The notes under the pieces: model-generated
Databases searched by the model: none
What the model was told of the DNA's origin: nothing
The model's input: the letters and a program-made list of their open reading frames with translations, nothing else
Part shown: positions 52,890 to 52,952 of the stretch, one piece after another
Position numbering within the stretch: the stretch's first letter is position 1
How the letters are laid out: every line of letters begins with the position of its first letter
Assembly (NCBI RefSeq): GCF_003122485.1
Contig: NZ_JRFU01000054.1
Span: 1 to 52,952, forward strand
Length of the DNA: 52,952 nucleotides
Reading direction: 5' to 3'
DNA from: Eubacterium ramulus
GTDB taxonomy: Bacteria > Bacillota > Clostridia > Lachnospirales > Lachnospiraceae
Made by a program: the position numbers and the translations under genes

Positions 52890-52952
52890 ACTTCGCTCAG
52901 AACAGAGAAAATTGGTTACATTTAATTTGTACTTTTTCTTGACATAGGACCA

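Larger units (their letters stand above)
51588..52952 (+). mobile_element. Complete IS3-family insertion sequence
   Basis: 1365 bp with imperfect terminal inverted repeats: the left begins TGGTGTTAGAA (51588) and includes AGTACAAA; the right end read in reverse begins TGGTCCTATG and includes AGTACAAA. Two overlapping-frame ORFs encode OrfA and OrfB. The right tip coincides with the last base of the window, so the target duplication cannot be checked. Confidence 0.82.

Noticed and set aside
1-52952. tRNA or rRNA genes
   Set aside because: No cloverleaf with GTTCRA-type T-loop or rRNA sequence was recognised anywhere in the window.

Overview
The window comes from a gut Lachnospiraceae bacterium (Firmicutes, Clostridia). 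Grounds: low-to-mid GC, strong AGGAGG ribosome binding sites, an FMN-riboswitch rib operon, housekeeping proteins of clostridial type (LysS, GreA, CoaX, BirA, DusB), Lachnospiraceae-type small families, and secreted mucin/milk-glycan hydrolases ending in Trp-rich NGWW repeats as in mucin-degrading Ruminococcus/Mediterraneibacter-like species. The genus cannot be fixed from the sequence alone.

Layout. 1-840: the end of a LysR-type regulator (apparently frameshifted) and a decayed IS1182-type transposase. 938-4146: HAD phosphatase, histidine phosphatase, GNAT acetyltransferase and MATE exporter. 4240-15925: a host-glycan module, with a 1987-residue GH101 endo-alpha-N-acetylgalactosaminidase, a 248-residue membrane-anchored SurA/LnbY-like chaperone, and a 1352-residue beta-helix enzyme that I assign to GH136 lacto-N-biosidase (LnbX type). 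Both large enzymes carry the same C-terminal 22-residue repeats, and both transcription units are preceded by the same upstream element at exactly the same distance from a TATAAT box. 16154-20843: AraC regulator, OFA-type MFS transporter, D-2-hydroxyacid dehydrogenase and LPG-synthase-like membrane protein. 21063-25298: FMN riboswitch and ribD-ribE-ribBA-ribH. 25571-38121: core genes (murG, SleB-type hydrolase, NfeD/SPFH pair, argF, birA, coaX, dusB, greA, lysS) with several dispersed structured intergenic elements.

38361-52952 is the body of an integrative/conjugative-type element: a tandem array of DUF6462-like excisionase-fold proteins, a roughly 500-nt stretch that looks like a structured non-coding RNA, a ParM/ParR-like partition pair, several micro-ORFs, a lipoprotein, an 1792-residue LPQTG thioester/Cna-B adhesin, DUF5688, RadC-like and toprim proteins, a phased array of six G5/C5 hairpins on a 32-bp grid, and a 5' gene fragment cut by a complete IS3-family element that ends at the last base of the window. 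No integrase, relaxase, sortase, tRNA, rRNA or CRISPR array is visible.

How it works together: the GH101 and GH136 enzymes should release galacto-N-biose from mucin O-glycans and lacto-N-biose from type-1 chains at the cell surface, under what looks like common transcriptional control. The mobile element carries its own partition genes, surface adhesin and recurrent hairpins with conserved wobble pairs between genes. The strongest candidates for undescribed biology are the shared promoter element (4239/10922), the 32-bp phased hairpin array (51096-51308), the tandem-wobble intergenic hairpins (42932 and 48389) and the candidate RNA at 39338-39870.
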